A stretch of DNA of 8,056 nt, from positions 1 through 8,056 of the forward strand of contig JAKSCZ010000471.1 of the NCBI GenBank assembly GCA_022360335.1. Direction: 5' to 3'. Positions 1-6,737 of this stretch are shown in pieces (positions within the stretch are counted from its first letter, which is position 1; each line of letters starts with the position of its first letter). The notes beneath the pieces were generated by a model. The model was not told the origin of the DNA and did no database searches. It worked only from the letters and a program-made list of their open reading frames with translations. A program made the translations under genes and the position numbers. The DNA comes from Pseudomonadota bacterium (GTDB lineage: Bacteria; Pseudomonadota; Gammaproteobacteria; Steroidobacterales; Woeseiaceae).

Positions 1-1
1 G

Positions 2-367
2 CTCTACCGGTCGGCGCCGCTCGGGGGCGTCGAGCAGCCGGATTTCGTGAACGCCGTCGCAGCGGTACTGACGCGACTGGGGGCGCCGGAATTCCTCGCG
101 GCATTGCTGGACGTCGAGAAACGCCAGGGGCGGGAGCGGGGGGAGACGCGGTGGGGGCCGCGCGTGCTGGACCTCGATCTGTTGGTCTATTCCGGCATGA
201 CGATCGACGGGCCCGGGATCACGGTACCTCACCCGGGCATCGCCGAGCGAAATTTTGTATTGTTGCCCCTTCGAGAGATTGCGCCGGAACTCGTGATCCC
301 GGGCCTGGGCCGGGTCGCCGGTATCCCGGTCAATATGGACGAGCCGAGCATTTCCCCGATCGCATGA
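2..367 (+). CDS. folK: 6-hydroxymethyl-7,8-dihydropterin pyrophosphokinase (HPPK), 5'-truncated by the window edge
   Basis: HPPK transfers pyrophosphate from ATP to 6-hydroxymethyl-7,8-dihydropterin in cytosolic folate synthesis. The reading frame is open from base 2, so the gene starts before the window. The visible 121 residues begin LYRSAPLGG and compare with about 159 in E. coli FolK, so roughly 40 N-terminal residues are missing. The frame carries the conserved QPDFVNAV stretch just after the open end and the family signature RWGPRVLDLDLLVY (codons around 150-190), whose two Asp residues bind Mg-ATP. HPHPGI-like and ERNFVLLPL segments follow, as is typical of the C-terminal half. A GTG at base 47 lies inside the conserved region and is not the start. 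The stop codon overlaps the ATG of the next gene (ATGA), which implies translational coupling. Confidence 0.95.
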   Translation, partial: LYRSAPLGGVEQPDFVNAVAAVLTRLGAPEFLAALLDVEKRQGRERGETRWGPRVLDLDLLVYSGMTIDGPGITVPHPGIAERNFVLLPLREIAPELVIPGLGRVAGIPVNMDEPSISPIA

Positions 368-1011
368 ACGAAACCCGGTATATCGCCATCGAAGGGCCGA
401 TCGGCGTCGGCAAGACCGCGCTCGCCAGGCGGCTCGCCCAAAGCCTGTCGGCCGATCTCGTGCTGGAGGAGTTCGACGAGAACCCGTTCCTCGAGCGCTT
501 CTATCGCGACGGGCGCTCGGCGGCGCTGCCCGCGCAGATGTTCTTCCTGTTCGCGCGCGCACGGCAGATCGGCGACCTGCGTCAGTCGGACCTGTTTGCG
601 AGCGTGCGCATATCCGACTACCTGTTCACGCGCGACCGGCTGTTCGCCGAGCTGAACCTCGATGCCGAGGAGCTGCTGCTGTACGAACAGATCGTCGACA
701 ACCTGAAGGTGGAGCCTCCCGCGCCGGATCTCGTGATCTACCTGCAGGCATCCGTGGATGCGCTGATGCAGCGCCTCGCGCGGCGCAACGCGGCCCTGGA
801 TCGCTTTGTCGACCGCAGCTACCTGGAGCGGGTGACCGATGCCTATGCGCGTTTTTTTCACGACTACGACGACGGACCGCTTCTGATTGTGAATGCGTCG
901 CAGATCGATCCGGTCAATAATGACGCCGATTACGAGCAACTGTTTCGACAGATCGAACGCACGACCGGCGGGCGTCGCTTCTTCAATCCCGTCGCAGCGG
1001 CGTTCGCCTGA
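364..1011 (+). CDS. Deoxynucleoside kinase (dNK/dGK-dAK family)
   Basis: A 215-residue P-loop kinase of the deoxynucleoside kinase family, which phosphorylates deoxynucleosides at the 5' position for dNTP salvage in the cytosol. Seen in the sequence: Walker A GPIGVGKT (residues 11-18); the paired Glu of LEEFDENPF (35-36), in the position of the catalytic base; SDYLFTRDRLFA (84-95), matching the family's substrate-side D-R region; and an Arg-rich lid RLARRNAALDR (137-147). The length is normal for bacterial members. The start is the ATG overlapping the folK stop. A much longer in-frame extension back to base 151 only overlaps folK and has no family similarity. No Shine-Dalgarno is visible, consistent with coupled translation. 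The preferred substrate (dA, dC, dG or dT) cannot be told from motifs alone. Confidence 0.88.
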   Translation: MNETRYIAIEGPIGVGKTALARRLAQSLSADLVLEEFDENPFLERFYRDGRSAALPAQMFFLFARARQIGDLRQSDLFASVRISDYLFTRDRLFAELNLDAEELLLYEQIVDNLKVEPPAPDLVIYLQASVDALMQRLARRNAALDRFVDRSYLERVTDAYARFFHDYDDGPLLIVNASQIDPVNNDADYEQLFRQIERTTGGRRFFNPVAAAFA

Positions 1012-1045
1012 CGGGATCCACGACAACCCTGTGAACCGGCCCTAG

Positions 1046-1876
1046 ATGTACACCCAGTTAGAACAACGCGGCATGCCCGAACCGCCGGTCAACGTCTCCA
1101 CACTGTGCAAGATGAAGACGGAAGGCGAGCCGATCGCCTGCCTGACGGCTTACGACGCGAGTTACGCCGCCCTCGTCGACGCGGCCGGGACCGACCTCGT
1201 GCTGGTCGGCGATTCGCTGGGCATGGTGATCCAGGGGCACGATACGACGGTCCCCGTGACCGTCGACGACGTCATCTACCACTGTCGCACCGTCGCGCGC
1301 GGCCCGCGGCGGGCGTTCCTCGTCGCCGACATGCCGTTCATGAGCTACACGGAACCCGCGCAGGCGCTCGACAACTCGGTGCGCCTGATGCAGGAAGGCG
1401 GCGCGATGATGGTGAAACTCGAGGGCGGCGACGATCAGGTGGAGATCGTCGAGCACCTGGCCCGTCACGATATTCCGGTCTGTGCTCACCTCGGGCTCAA
1501 ACCGCAATCCGTGCACAAGATCGGCGGCTTCAGGGTGCAGGGCAGGGAGCCCGATAAGGCGCGGGAGATGCTCGAGTCCGCTCGTCGGTTGCAGGACGCC
1601 GGTGCCGACATCGTCCTGCTCGAGTGCGTGCCCAATGAGGCGGGCCAGACGATCACCGGGGCGCTCGACGTGCCCGTGATCGGCATCGGCGCAGGGCCGC
1701 ACGTGAACGGCCAGATCCTCGTGCTCTACGACATCCTCGACATCACGCAGGGGCGTACGCCGCGATTCGTCAGGAACTTCCAGGCAGGTTGCGACTCGCC
1801 TCTGGCCGCGCTGCAGGCCTACGTGGATGCGGTCAAGCAGGGGACTTACCCGGAGCCGGAGCATTGTTTCTCCTGA
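1046..1876 (+). CDS. panB: 3-methyl-2-oxobutanoate hydroxymethyltransferase (ketopantoate hydroxymethyltransferase)
   Basis: PanB moves a one-carbon unit from 5,10-methylene-THF onto alpha-ketoisovalerate, the first committed step to pantothenate and CoA. The 276-residue protein aligns along its whole length with E. coli PanB (264 aa) and has a short N-terminal extension. Seen: LVGDSLGM with metal-binding Asp56, VADMPFMSY with Asp95, VKLEGG with Lys124 and Glu126, CAHLGLKPQSV, LLECVP with the catalytic Glu193, and VIGIGAG; these correspond to E. coli Asp45, Asp84, Lys112/Glu114 and Glu181. An in-frame TAG directly precedes the ATG, so translation cannot begin earlier. A second ATG at 1073 is a possible start. 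Neither has a clear Shine-Dalgarno. The gene starts 34 nt after the kinase and is followed by panC after 16 nt, so it is probably part of one operon. Confidence 0.97.
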   Translation: MYTQLEQRGMPEPPVNVSTLCKMKTEGEPIACLTAYDASYAALVDAAGTDLVLVGDSLGMVIQGHDTTVPVTVDDVIYHCRTVARGPRRAFLVADMPFMSYTEPAQALDNSVRLMQEGGAMMVKLEGGDDQVEIVEHLARHDIPVCAHLGLKPQSVHKIGGFRVQGREPDKAREMLESARRLQDAGADIVLLECVPNEAGQTITGALDVPVIGIGAGPHVNGQILVLYDILDITQGRTPRFVRNFQAGCDSPLAALQAYVDAVKQGTYPEPEHCFS

Positions 1877-1892
1877 CAGGTCGAACCGGCAC

Positions 1893-2741
1893 GTGCTAGT
1901 CGTACATAGCAAAGAAGAACTCGCAGAGCAGCTTGTCGAGTGGCGCGGCCACGACGAGCACGTCGCGCTCGTGCCGACGATGGGCAACCTTCACAAGGGC
2001 CACCTGTCTCTCGTCCGGCTCGCTCGCGAGCACGCCGAACGGGTCGTCGTCAGCGTGTTCGTCAACCCGACGCAGTTCGGTGAAGGCGAAGATTACGAGA
2101 GCTATCCCCGGACGCTGGAACGAGACAAGCGGCTTCTCAGGAAGACGCCCGCGGATCTGGTCTTCGCGCCCGGGGTCGAAACGATGTACCCGTCCGGACT
2201 CGAAATGGCGACCACGGTGTCCGTACCCGGATTGACGGAGAATTTCTGCGGTGCGTCGCGCCCGGGCCATTTCGACGGCGTGACGACCGTCGTTGCGCGC
2301 CTTTTCGCCATGGTCCGGCCCGACGTCGCCGTGTTCGGCCAGAAGGACTACCAGCAGCAACTGGTGATACGCCACATGGTCGACGACCTCAACCTGCCCG
2401 TCGCCGTCATCACGGGCGAGACCGTGCGCGAAGACGACGGTCTCGCGATGAGTTCGCGCAACGCCTACCTGACCGACGACGAACGCGCGGTGGCGCCGCA
2501 ACTGCACGAGACGCTGGCGACGATCGGCGGTGAGTTGCAAAACGGGCGGCGCAACTTCGAGGATCTCGAGGAGGAAGCGGTATCCCGGCTGGCGTCGGCC
2601 GGATTCGACGTCGACTACTTTGCGATCCGGCGAGCGCAGAACCTCGAGTCGCCCGACAGGGATTGCGACGATCTCGTACTGCTCGCTGCAGCGAGGCTGG
2701 GCAAAGCGCGCCTCATCGACAATATCGTCGTTACGATCTGA
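1893..2741 (+). CDS. panC: Pantothenate synthetase (pantoate-beta-alanine ligase)
   Basis: PanC condenses pantoate and beta-alanine with ATP, via pantoyl-adenylate, to make pantothenate. It belongs to the nucleotidyltransferase superfamily with HIGH- and KMSKS-like motifs. Seen: VPTMGNLHKGH (27-37) with His34 and His37, FVNPTQFGEGEDYESYPR, VFAPGVETMYP, SRPGHFDGVTTVV, FGQKDYQQ, MSSRNAYL (KMSKS-like) and ARLIDN near the C-terminus. The GTG at 1893 is chosen because it gives 282 residues (E. coli 283) and puts the MGNLH motif at exactly the E. coli residue numbers. A farther upstream ATG at 1827 would overlap panB by 50 nt and add residues unlike the family. A weak ACAGG sits 12-16 nt upstream of the GTG, overlapping the panB stop. 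No panD is present in the window. Confidence 0.96.
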   Translation: MLVVHSKEELAEQLVEWRGHDEHVALVPTMGNLHKGHLSLVRLAREHAERVVVSVFVNPTQFGEGEDYESYPRTLERDKRLLRKTPADLVFAPGVETMYPSGLEMATTVSVPGLTENFCGASRPGHFDGVTTVVARLFAMVRPDVAVFGQKDYQQQLVIRHMVDDLNLPVAVITGETVREDDGLAMSSRNAYLTDDERAVAPQLHETLATIGGELQNGRRNFEDLEEEAVSRLASAGFDVDYFAIRRAQNLESPDRDCDDLVLLAAARLGKARLIDNIVVTI

Positions 2742-2750
2742 GCGTCGGTT

Positions 2751-2769
2751 CGGGACCGTGTCCCGGTCC
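2751..2769. terminator. Short GC-rich hairpin between convergent panC and PPK2
   Basis: The 46-nt gap between the panC stop and the PPK2 stop holds CGGGAC, then CGT, then GTCCCG (6-bp stem, 3-nt loop, 2751-2765). An alternative fold pairs GGACCG with CGGTCC (2753-2769). No T-run follows on either strand, so it is not a classic intrinsic terminator. The position between convergent genes makes a terminating or transcript-protecting role plausible, but this is inference. Confidence 0.3.
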
Positions 2770-2787
2770 GCCGCGCCGGTATTGCGG

Positions 2788-3654
2788 TCAGCCGTCGCCG
2801 AGTTCCCTGCGCGCGCGCTCGAATTCCGCGCGGTCCTCCGCGGAGGGCTCCGGGTATTCCAGTCCGATGCTCTGCAGGGCGTCGATGACGATGTCGGCGA
2901 CGCGCGCGCGCATGTAGGGCTTGTCGTCGGCGGGGATGGCGTACCAGGGCGCCCAGGGGCGCGACGTGGCGTTGAGTGCGGCTTCGTACGCAGCCATGTA
3001 GTCGTCCCAGTAGCGGCGCTCCGCGACGTCTTTGGGCTCGAACTTCCAGTTCTTCTCGGCCTCGTCCAGCCGCGACAGGAAACGGCGCCTCTGCTCGTCC
3101 TTCGACACGTTCAGCCAGAACTTGAGGATCACCGTGCCGTTGCGCGCCAGATGCTCCTCCTGCTGGCGTATCGACGTCATGCGTTCGTCCCAGACGTTCG
3201 TCAGGTCGATGTCGCCGGGGAGTTTCTGGTACTCGAGAATCTCCGGGTGGACGCGCACGACGAGCACTTCCTCGTACTGGCTGCGATTGAAGATGCCGAT
3301 ACGCCCCCTTTCGGGCAGGCGGCAGGTGGTGCGCCAGAGGAAGTCGTGATCGAGTTCGAGGCTCGAGGGCTTCTTGAAGCTGAATACCTGGCAACCGGAC
3401 GGGTCGACGCCCTGCATGACCGCACGGATCGTACTGTCCTTGCCGGCTGCATCCATGGCCTGAAAGACGAGCAGGACCGCGTGCCTGTCGCCTGCGGCGA
3501 GCACACGCTGCAGCCTGTTGAGCGTTTCCGTGCGCGCGCGCCGGTGCCTGCCTTTGTGTGGCGTCCCGTCGGTCTGCGGCGCCGTACCGGCGGCCGCGAC
3601 GCGGAACGAATCGTCGAACGGAACCAGGTACGGTGATGCGGGTGCCTCGAACAT
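2788..3654 (-). CDS. Polyphosphate kinase 2 family protein (polyphosphate:nucleotide phosphotransferase)
   Basis: PPK2 enzymes move phosphate between inorganic polyphosphate and nucleotides, usually making NDP or NTP at the expense of polyP. The 288-residue single-domain protein shows the Walker A loop QAMDAAGKDS (65-74), the family segment GVDPSGCQVFSFKKPS (82-97), ELDHDFLWR (100-108) and the Walker B-like block GRIGIFNRSQYEEVLVVRVH (117-136), then the lid-side helices with FLSRLDEAEKNWKF. The first Gly of the usual GxDAAGK loop is Ala66. I recall Ala there as common in the AMP/ADP-using PPK2 branch related to TIGR03709, so AMP or ADP is a likely acceptor, but this is inferred. The start is supported by a strong Shine-Dalgarno. 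The gene lies 23 nt downstream of queG on the same strand and converges with panC. Confidence 0.92.
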   Translation of the reverse strand: MFEAPASPYLVPFDDSFRVAAAGTAPQTDGTPHKGRHRRARTETLNRLQRVLAAGDRHAVLLVFQAMDAAGKDSTIRAVMQGVDPSGCQVFSFKKPSSLELDHDFLWRTTCRLPERGRIGIFNRSQYEEVLVVRVHPEILEYQKLPGDIDLTNVWDERMTSIRQQEEHLARNGTVILKFWLNVSKDEQRRRFLSRLDEAEKNWKFEPKDVAERRYWDDYMAAYEAALNATSRPWAPWYAIPADDKPYMRARVADIVIDALQSIGLEYPEPSAEDRAEFERARRELGDG

Positions 3655-3660
3655 CGGCCG

Positions 3661-3670
3661 TCTCCTCCTT
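3661..3670 (-). promoter_or_regulatory. Strong Shine-Dalgarno of the PPK2 gene
   Basis: Read on the minus strand the bases are AAGGAGGAGA, an almost complete match to the 16S rRNA anti-SD, placed at normal distance from the ATG at 3654. It is far stronger than the ribosome sites of the other genes in the window, most of which have weak or no SD. This suggests that the PPK2 gene is translated independently and well, rather than only by coupling to queG. Confidence 0.85.
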
Positions 3671-3677
3671 GGTTACG

Positions 3678-4754
3678 TTACCCGGCGTGCTGCGTGAGCG
3701 CCCAGTCGACGTGCTCGGCAACCAGGTTCGATGTGCCATGCTGCCTCGCCTCGAGTGCGGCGACAAGCTCGGGCGTCGTTTCCGCGTTGCCGAGCGCGAC
3801 GGCCAGGTTGCGCAGCCACTGCTCGTAGCCGATGCGCCGGATGGCGCTGCCTTCGGTCTTCTCGAGAAACGTCCGCTCGTCCCAGGCGAACAGCTCGGTG
3901 AGCTGCGCATCGTCGAGGCCGTGGCGCGGCGCGAAGTCGGGCTCGCTGCTCAGCCGCGCGAACTTGTTCCAGGGGCAGAACAGCTGGCAATCGTCGCAGC
4001 CATAGATGCGGTTTCCCATCGCCTTGCGAAACTCGACCGGTATCGGGTCCTTCGATTCGATCGTCAGGTAGGAGATGCACCGGCGTGCGTCGAGGACGTA
4101 GGGCGCGACGATCGCCCTTGTCGGGCAGACCTCGATGCAGGCGACGCAACTGCCGCAGTGCGATTCCTCGGGCTCGTCGACGGGCAACGGCAGATCCGTG
4201 TAGAGCTCGCCGAGAAAGAACCACGAGCCCTCGTCGCGATTGATGAGGTTGGTGTGTTTGCCGATCCAGCCCAGCCCGGCCTTCTCGGCCAGCGGTTTCT
4301 CGAGCACGGGTGCGCTGTCGACGAACACGCGATAGCCGAACGCGCCGACCCGCTCCCGGATACGTCTCGCCAGCGCCCGCAGCCTGCCGCGCAGCACCTT
4401 GTGATAGTCGCGCCCCAGCGCGTAACGGGAGACGTACGCCCGCGACTCGTGATCGAGCAGGCGTTTCGCCGCGTCCTGGGACCCGGTCAGGTAGTCCATG
4501 CGCACCGAGACCACGCGCAGGGTGCCCGGGACGAGTTCCTCCGGGCGGCTGCGCTTTCGGCCGTGGCGTTCCATGTAGCGCATCGATCCGTGGAAGCGAT
4601 CGGAAAGCCAGTCGCGGAGCCGCGATTCGGCGGTCGTCAGATCGACGTCGCTGATGCCGGCCTGGCTGAATCCGAGATCGCGGCACCAGGCCGAGATGTC
4701 GCGCTTGAGCGCGGCCATTTCGGTTGCGCCGTATTGATCGGGTGATGTACTCAA
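3678..4754 (-). CDS. queG: Epoxyqueuosine reductase
   Basis: QueG reduces epoxyqueuosine to queuosine in tRNA (GUN anticodons), using cobalamin and two [4Fe-4S] clusters. The protein follows E. coli QueG through its main body. With the chosen 358-residue form, seen features are VSRYALGRDYHK, FVDSAPVLEKPLAEKAGLGW with the putative catalytic Asp146, the first ferredoxin-like cluster CGSCVACIEVCP (Cys200, 203, 206, 210), RRCISYLT (Cys226), and YGCDDCQLFCPWN (Cys253, 256, 260), then EGSAIRRIGYEQWLRN of the C-terminal HEAT-like part. The start is uncertain. TTG at 4754 has AGGA seven bases upstream and is preferred; ATG at 4718 (346 aa) lacks an SD; ATG at 4814 would overlap nnr head-on and is unlikely. 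The C-terminus is about 20 residues shorter than in E. coli, which looks like normal variation. Confidence 0.95.
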   Translation of the reverse strand: MSTSPDQYGATEMAALKRDISAWCRDLGFSQAGISDVDLTTAESRLRDWLSDRFHGSMRYMERHGRKRSRPEELVPGTLRVVSVRMDYLTGSQDAAKRLLDHESRAYVSRYALGRDYHKVLRGRLRALARRIRERVGAFGYRVFVDSAPVLEKPLAEKAGLGWIGKHTNLINRDEGSWFFLGELYTDLPLPVDEPEESHCGSCVACIEVCPTRAIVAPYVLDARRCISYLTIESKDPIPVEFRKAMGNRIYGCDDCQLFCPWNKFARLSSEPDFAPRHGLDDAQLTELFAWDERTFLEKTEGSAIRRIGYEQWLRNLAVALGNAETTPELVAALEARQHGTSNLVAEHVDWALTQHAG

Positions 4755-4761
4755 TGCAGGT

Positions 4762-4765
4762 TCCT
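4762..4765 (-). promoter_or_regulatory. Shine-Dalgarno deciding the queG TTG start
   Basis: On the minus strand AGGA lies seven bases before the TTG at 4754-4752. The alternative ATG at 4718 has no purine-rich stretch at SD distance. The site therefore favours a TTG-started protein with 12 extra residues before the ATG-encoded Met. Moderate support only, since a 4-base match can occur by chance. Confidence 0.5.
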
Positions 4766-4776
4766 GGACGGCTGAC

Positions 4777-4784
4777 AGTATAAT
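4777..4784. promoter_or_regulatory. Shared, near-symmetric -10 element between queG and nnr
   Basis: The bases AGTATAAT give a perfect TATAAT (4779-4784) on the + strand and TATACT (4777-4782) on the - strand. Transcription would start near 4791 toward nnr and near 4770 toward queG. No good -35 hexamer lies at 15-19 bp on the + strand or 16-18 bp on the - strand. The element is an AT-rich island in GC-rich DNA, directly between two divergent genes, which supports its being real. Overlapping -10 boxes driving divergent transcription are a known bacterial promoter type. Confidence 0.6.
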
Positions 4785-4791
4785 CGGTCCA

Positions 4792-6267
4792 ATGGACGGC
4801 TTGCCCTCCAACATCTATTCCGTCGCCGCGGTTCGCGAGACCGATCGCACCGCGATAGAGGATCACGGCATTCCCGGTTACACGCTGATGACGCGTGCCG
4901 GCGAAGCCGCCGTTCGCGAAACGCGCGGGATGTTTCCGGATGCCCGCCGGTGGCAGATCGTCTGCGGTGCCGGCAACAACGGCGGCGACGGCTACGTCGT
5001 CGCTCGACAGGCCGCGCAAGACGGCATCGCCGTCTCGGTACTGACGCTGGTCGACCCCGGCACGCTGACCGGCGATGCGGCTAGGGCTTACGGAGACTAC
5101 GTCGCCGCGGGCGGCGCCGTGGCGCCCTGGAACGGCGAACTCGACGGTCCGGCCGACCTCGTGGTCGACGGGATTCTCGGCAGCGGCCTCGAGCGCGACG
5201 TCGGCGGTGAGTTTGCCAAGGCCGTCGACGCGATCAACCGGCATGTTGCGCCGGTCGTGGCCCTCGACATACCGACAGGCATCCACGGAGACAGCGGGCG
5301 GGTACTCGGACGCGCCGTGCGCGCGGCCATGACGGTGACGTTCGTCGGCCTCAAGGCGGGCCTGTTTCTCGGCGAGGCACCGGATTATTGCGGTGAGATT
5401 CGCTTTGCGGGACTCGGCATCCCCGACCGTTGCCGCGAGGACATCGCACCGTCGTACCAGCGCATTGACGACGGCATGTTGTCGGCTGCGCTTTCGCCGC
5501 GAGCACGCACGGCGCACAAGGGCGATTTCGGGCACGTGCTGGTCATCGGCGGCGGTGAGGGCATGCCCGGCGCCGTTCGGCTGGCCGGCGAAGCGGCGCT
5601 CAGGGGCGGCGCCGGGCTGGTCAGCATCGCGACGCACCCGTCTCATGCGACTGCCCTGGCCGCGTCGCGTCCGGAGCTGATGCCGCACGGCATCGACGAT
5701 CCCGACGAGCTGCAGCCGTTGCTGGAGCGCGCCGGTGTCGTTGTGTTCGGTCCCGGTCTCGGTCGCTCGGACTGGGCGCGCAAGCTCTACGGGTACGTCT
5801 CCGGGCTGTCGAAGCCTGCCGTATGGGATGCAGACGCGCTCAACCTTCTGGCCGAAGCGCCGGATTCGGCGGAGCATCGCGTCATCACGCCGCACCCGGG
5901 GGAAGCGGGGCGCCTGCTCGGAATCGATACGGCGGCCGTCCAGGCGGACCGGCCGGCGGCGCTCGACGCACTCTCGTCGCGGTACGGCGGAACGGCAGTG
6001 CTGAAGGGCGCAGGGTCGCTGACGTCGTCCGCAACCGTTCCGTACCTGTGTACGGCGGGCAATCCCGGCATGGGCTCGGCCGGTATGGGCGACGTTCTGA
6101 CGGGCGTCATCGCCGCGCTGATGGCCCAGGGGGTCGTGCCGGAACTCGCGGCGGCGACGGCCGTCGAGGCACATGCCCGGGCGGGCGACCTCGCGGCGCA
6201 GGCCGGGGAACGCGGCTTGATCGCGACGGACCTGATGGCCGGATTGCGAGCCGTGCTGAATCCATGA
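4792..6267 (+). CDS. nnr: Bifunctional NAD(P)HX epimerase / ADP-dependent (S)-NAD(P)HX dehydratase
   Basis: Nnr (YjeF) repairs hydrated NADH/NADPH: the N-terminal half epimerises R- and S-NAD(P)HX and the C-terminal ribokinase-like half dehydrates the S form using ADP. The 491-residue protein has both domains. Epimerase domain: LMTRAGEAA (32-40), the nucleotide loop GNNGGDGYVVAR (61-72) and ALDIPTG with Asp159. Dehydratase domain: HKGDFGHVLVIGG (242-254), GPGLG (320-324), WDADALN (345-351), TPHPGE (366-371), LKGAG (404-408) and GNPGMGSAGMGDVLTG (423-438) with the catalytic Asp434. The length is close to E. coli (about 515). No SD precedes the ATG, and the predicted transcription start falls on or beside it, so the mRNA may be leaderless. 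The stop overlaps the tsaE start (ATGA). Confidence 0.97.
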   Translation: MDGLPSNIYSVAAVRETDRTAIEDHGIPGYTLMTRAGEAAVRETRGMFPDARRWQIVCGAGNNGGDGYVVARQAAQDGIAVSVLTLVDPGTLTGDAARAYGDYVAAGGAVAPWNGELDGPADLVVDGILGSGLERDVGGEFAKAVDAINRHVAPVVALDIPTGIHGDSGRVLGRAVRAAMTVTFVGLKAGLFLGEAPDYCGEIRFAGLGIPDRCREDIAPSYQRIDDGMLSAALSPRARTAHKGDFGHVLVIGGGEGMPGAVRLAGEAALRGGAGLVSIATHPSHATALAASRPELMPHGIDDPDELQPLLERAGVVVFGPGLGRSDWARKLYGYVSGLSKPAVWDADALNLLAEAPDSAEHRVITPHPGEAGRLLGIDTAAVQADRPAALDALSSRYGGTAVLKGAGSLTSSATVPYLCTAGNPGMGSAGMGDVLTGVIAALMAQGVVPELAAATAVEAHARAGDLAAQAGERGLIATDLMAGLRAVLNP

Positions 6268-6719
6268 AGCGGTTCCTGCCCGACGAGGCGGCCACGATCG
6301 CCTTCGGTCGAGAAATACTCGACGCGCTGCCCGGAGACCTCGCGGGCTGGACGCTGCTGCTCAGCGGCGAACTCGGCGCCGGCAAGTCGACGTTCGCCCG
6401 GGCGTTCATTCGGGCGGCGGGACACACGGGCACCGTCCCGAGCCCCACCTATACCCTCGTCGAGCCTTACACGCTTCCTCGAGCAAGCATATATCACGTT
6501 GATTTATATCGGGTTTCCGACGAGAACGAGTTGCGGTACCTGGGCTGGAACGAACTCGACGACGGTTGCCGGCTCGTCGAGTGGCCCGACCGCGCGCCCG
6601 GCCTCGTGGCACAGGCAGACCTGTCCCTCGAATTCTCCTACGCGGGCGGTGGTCGCAACGTGAACGTCCTGCCTCTATCCAGCCGCGCCCGTACCCTCAA
6701 ATGGGGACAGTCACCCTAA
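6264..6719 (+). CDS. tsaE: tRNA threonylcarbamoyladenosine biosynthesis ATPase TsaE, with an altered C-terminus
   Basis: TsaE is the small ATPase that works with TsaB and TsaD to place the threonylcarbamoyl group on A37 of tRNAs reading ANN codons. The 151-residue protein matches E. coli TsaE (153 aa) in its core: Walker A GELGAGKST (35-43), PSPTYTLVEPYT (59-70), YHVDLYR (77-83) with Asp80, and RLVEWPDR (103-110). The start overlaps the nnr stop by 4 nt and has no SD, so translation is probably coupled. The final residues WGQSP and the TAA stop are encoded inside the left inverted repeat of the adjacent 190-bp element, so the original C-terminal tail was probably replaced. All core motifs lie well upstream, so function is likely kept, but this is inference. 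Confidence 0.93.
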   Translation: MKRFLPDEAATIAFGREILDALPGDLAGWTLLLSGELGAGKSTFARAFIRAAGHTGTVPSPTYTLVEPYTLPRASIYHVDLYRVSDENELRYLGWNELDDGCRLVEWPDRAPGLVAQADLSLEFSYAGGGRNVNVLPLSSRARTLKWGQSP

Positions 6720-6737
6720 TTGGTGGGACAGTCACCC
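6703..6737 (+). repeat. Left inverted repeat: two GGGACAGTCACCC units 21 bp apart
   Basis: Two perfect copies of GGGACAGTCACCC (6704-6716 and 6725-6737) are separated by TAATTGGT. The outer copy encodes the WGQSP end of TsaE and its TAA stop. Its reverse complement returns at 6858-6892. Each unit contains the odd-centred palindrome GACAGTC. Confidence 0.85.

Noticed and set aside
229..1026. 265-codon minus-strand frame opposite folK and the kinase
   Set aside because: Shadow of two well-supported plus-strand genes; no family features.
2530..3636. 368-codon open frame on the plus strand over the end of panC and the PPK2 gene
   Set aside because: No recognisable motifs, and it is antisense to the clear PPK2 gene and out of frame with panC.
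4755..4814. queG starting at the ATG at 4814
   Set aside because: It would overlap the nnr start head-on and swallow the promoter region; the extra residues do not resemble QueG.
3673..6174. 833-codon open frame on the minus strand spanning queG and nnr
   Set aside because: It runs antisense through nnr and in another frame over queG, both of which have full sets of family motifs. Its Arg-rich composition is typical of shadow frames in GC-rich DNA.
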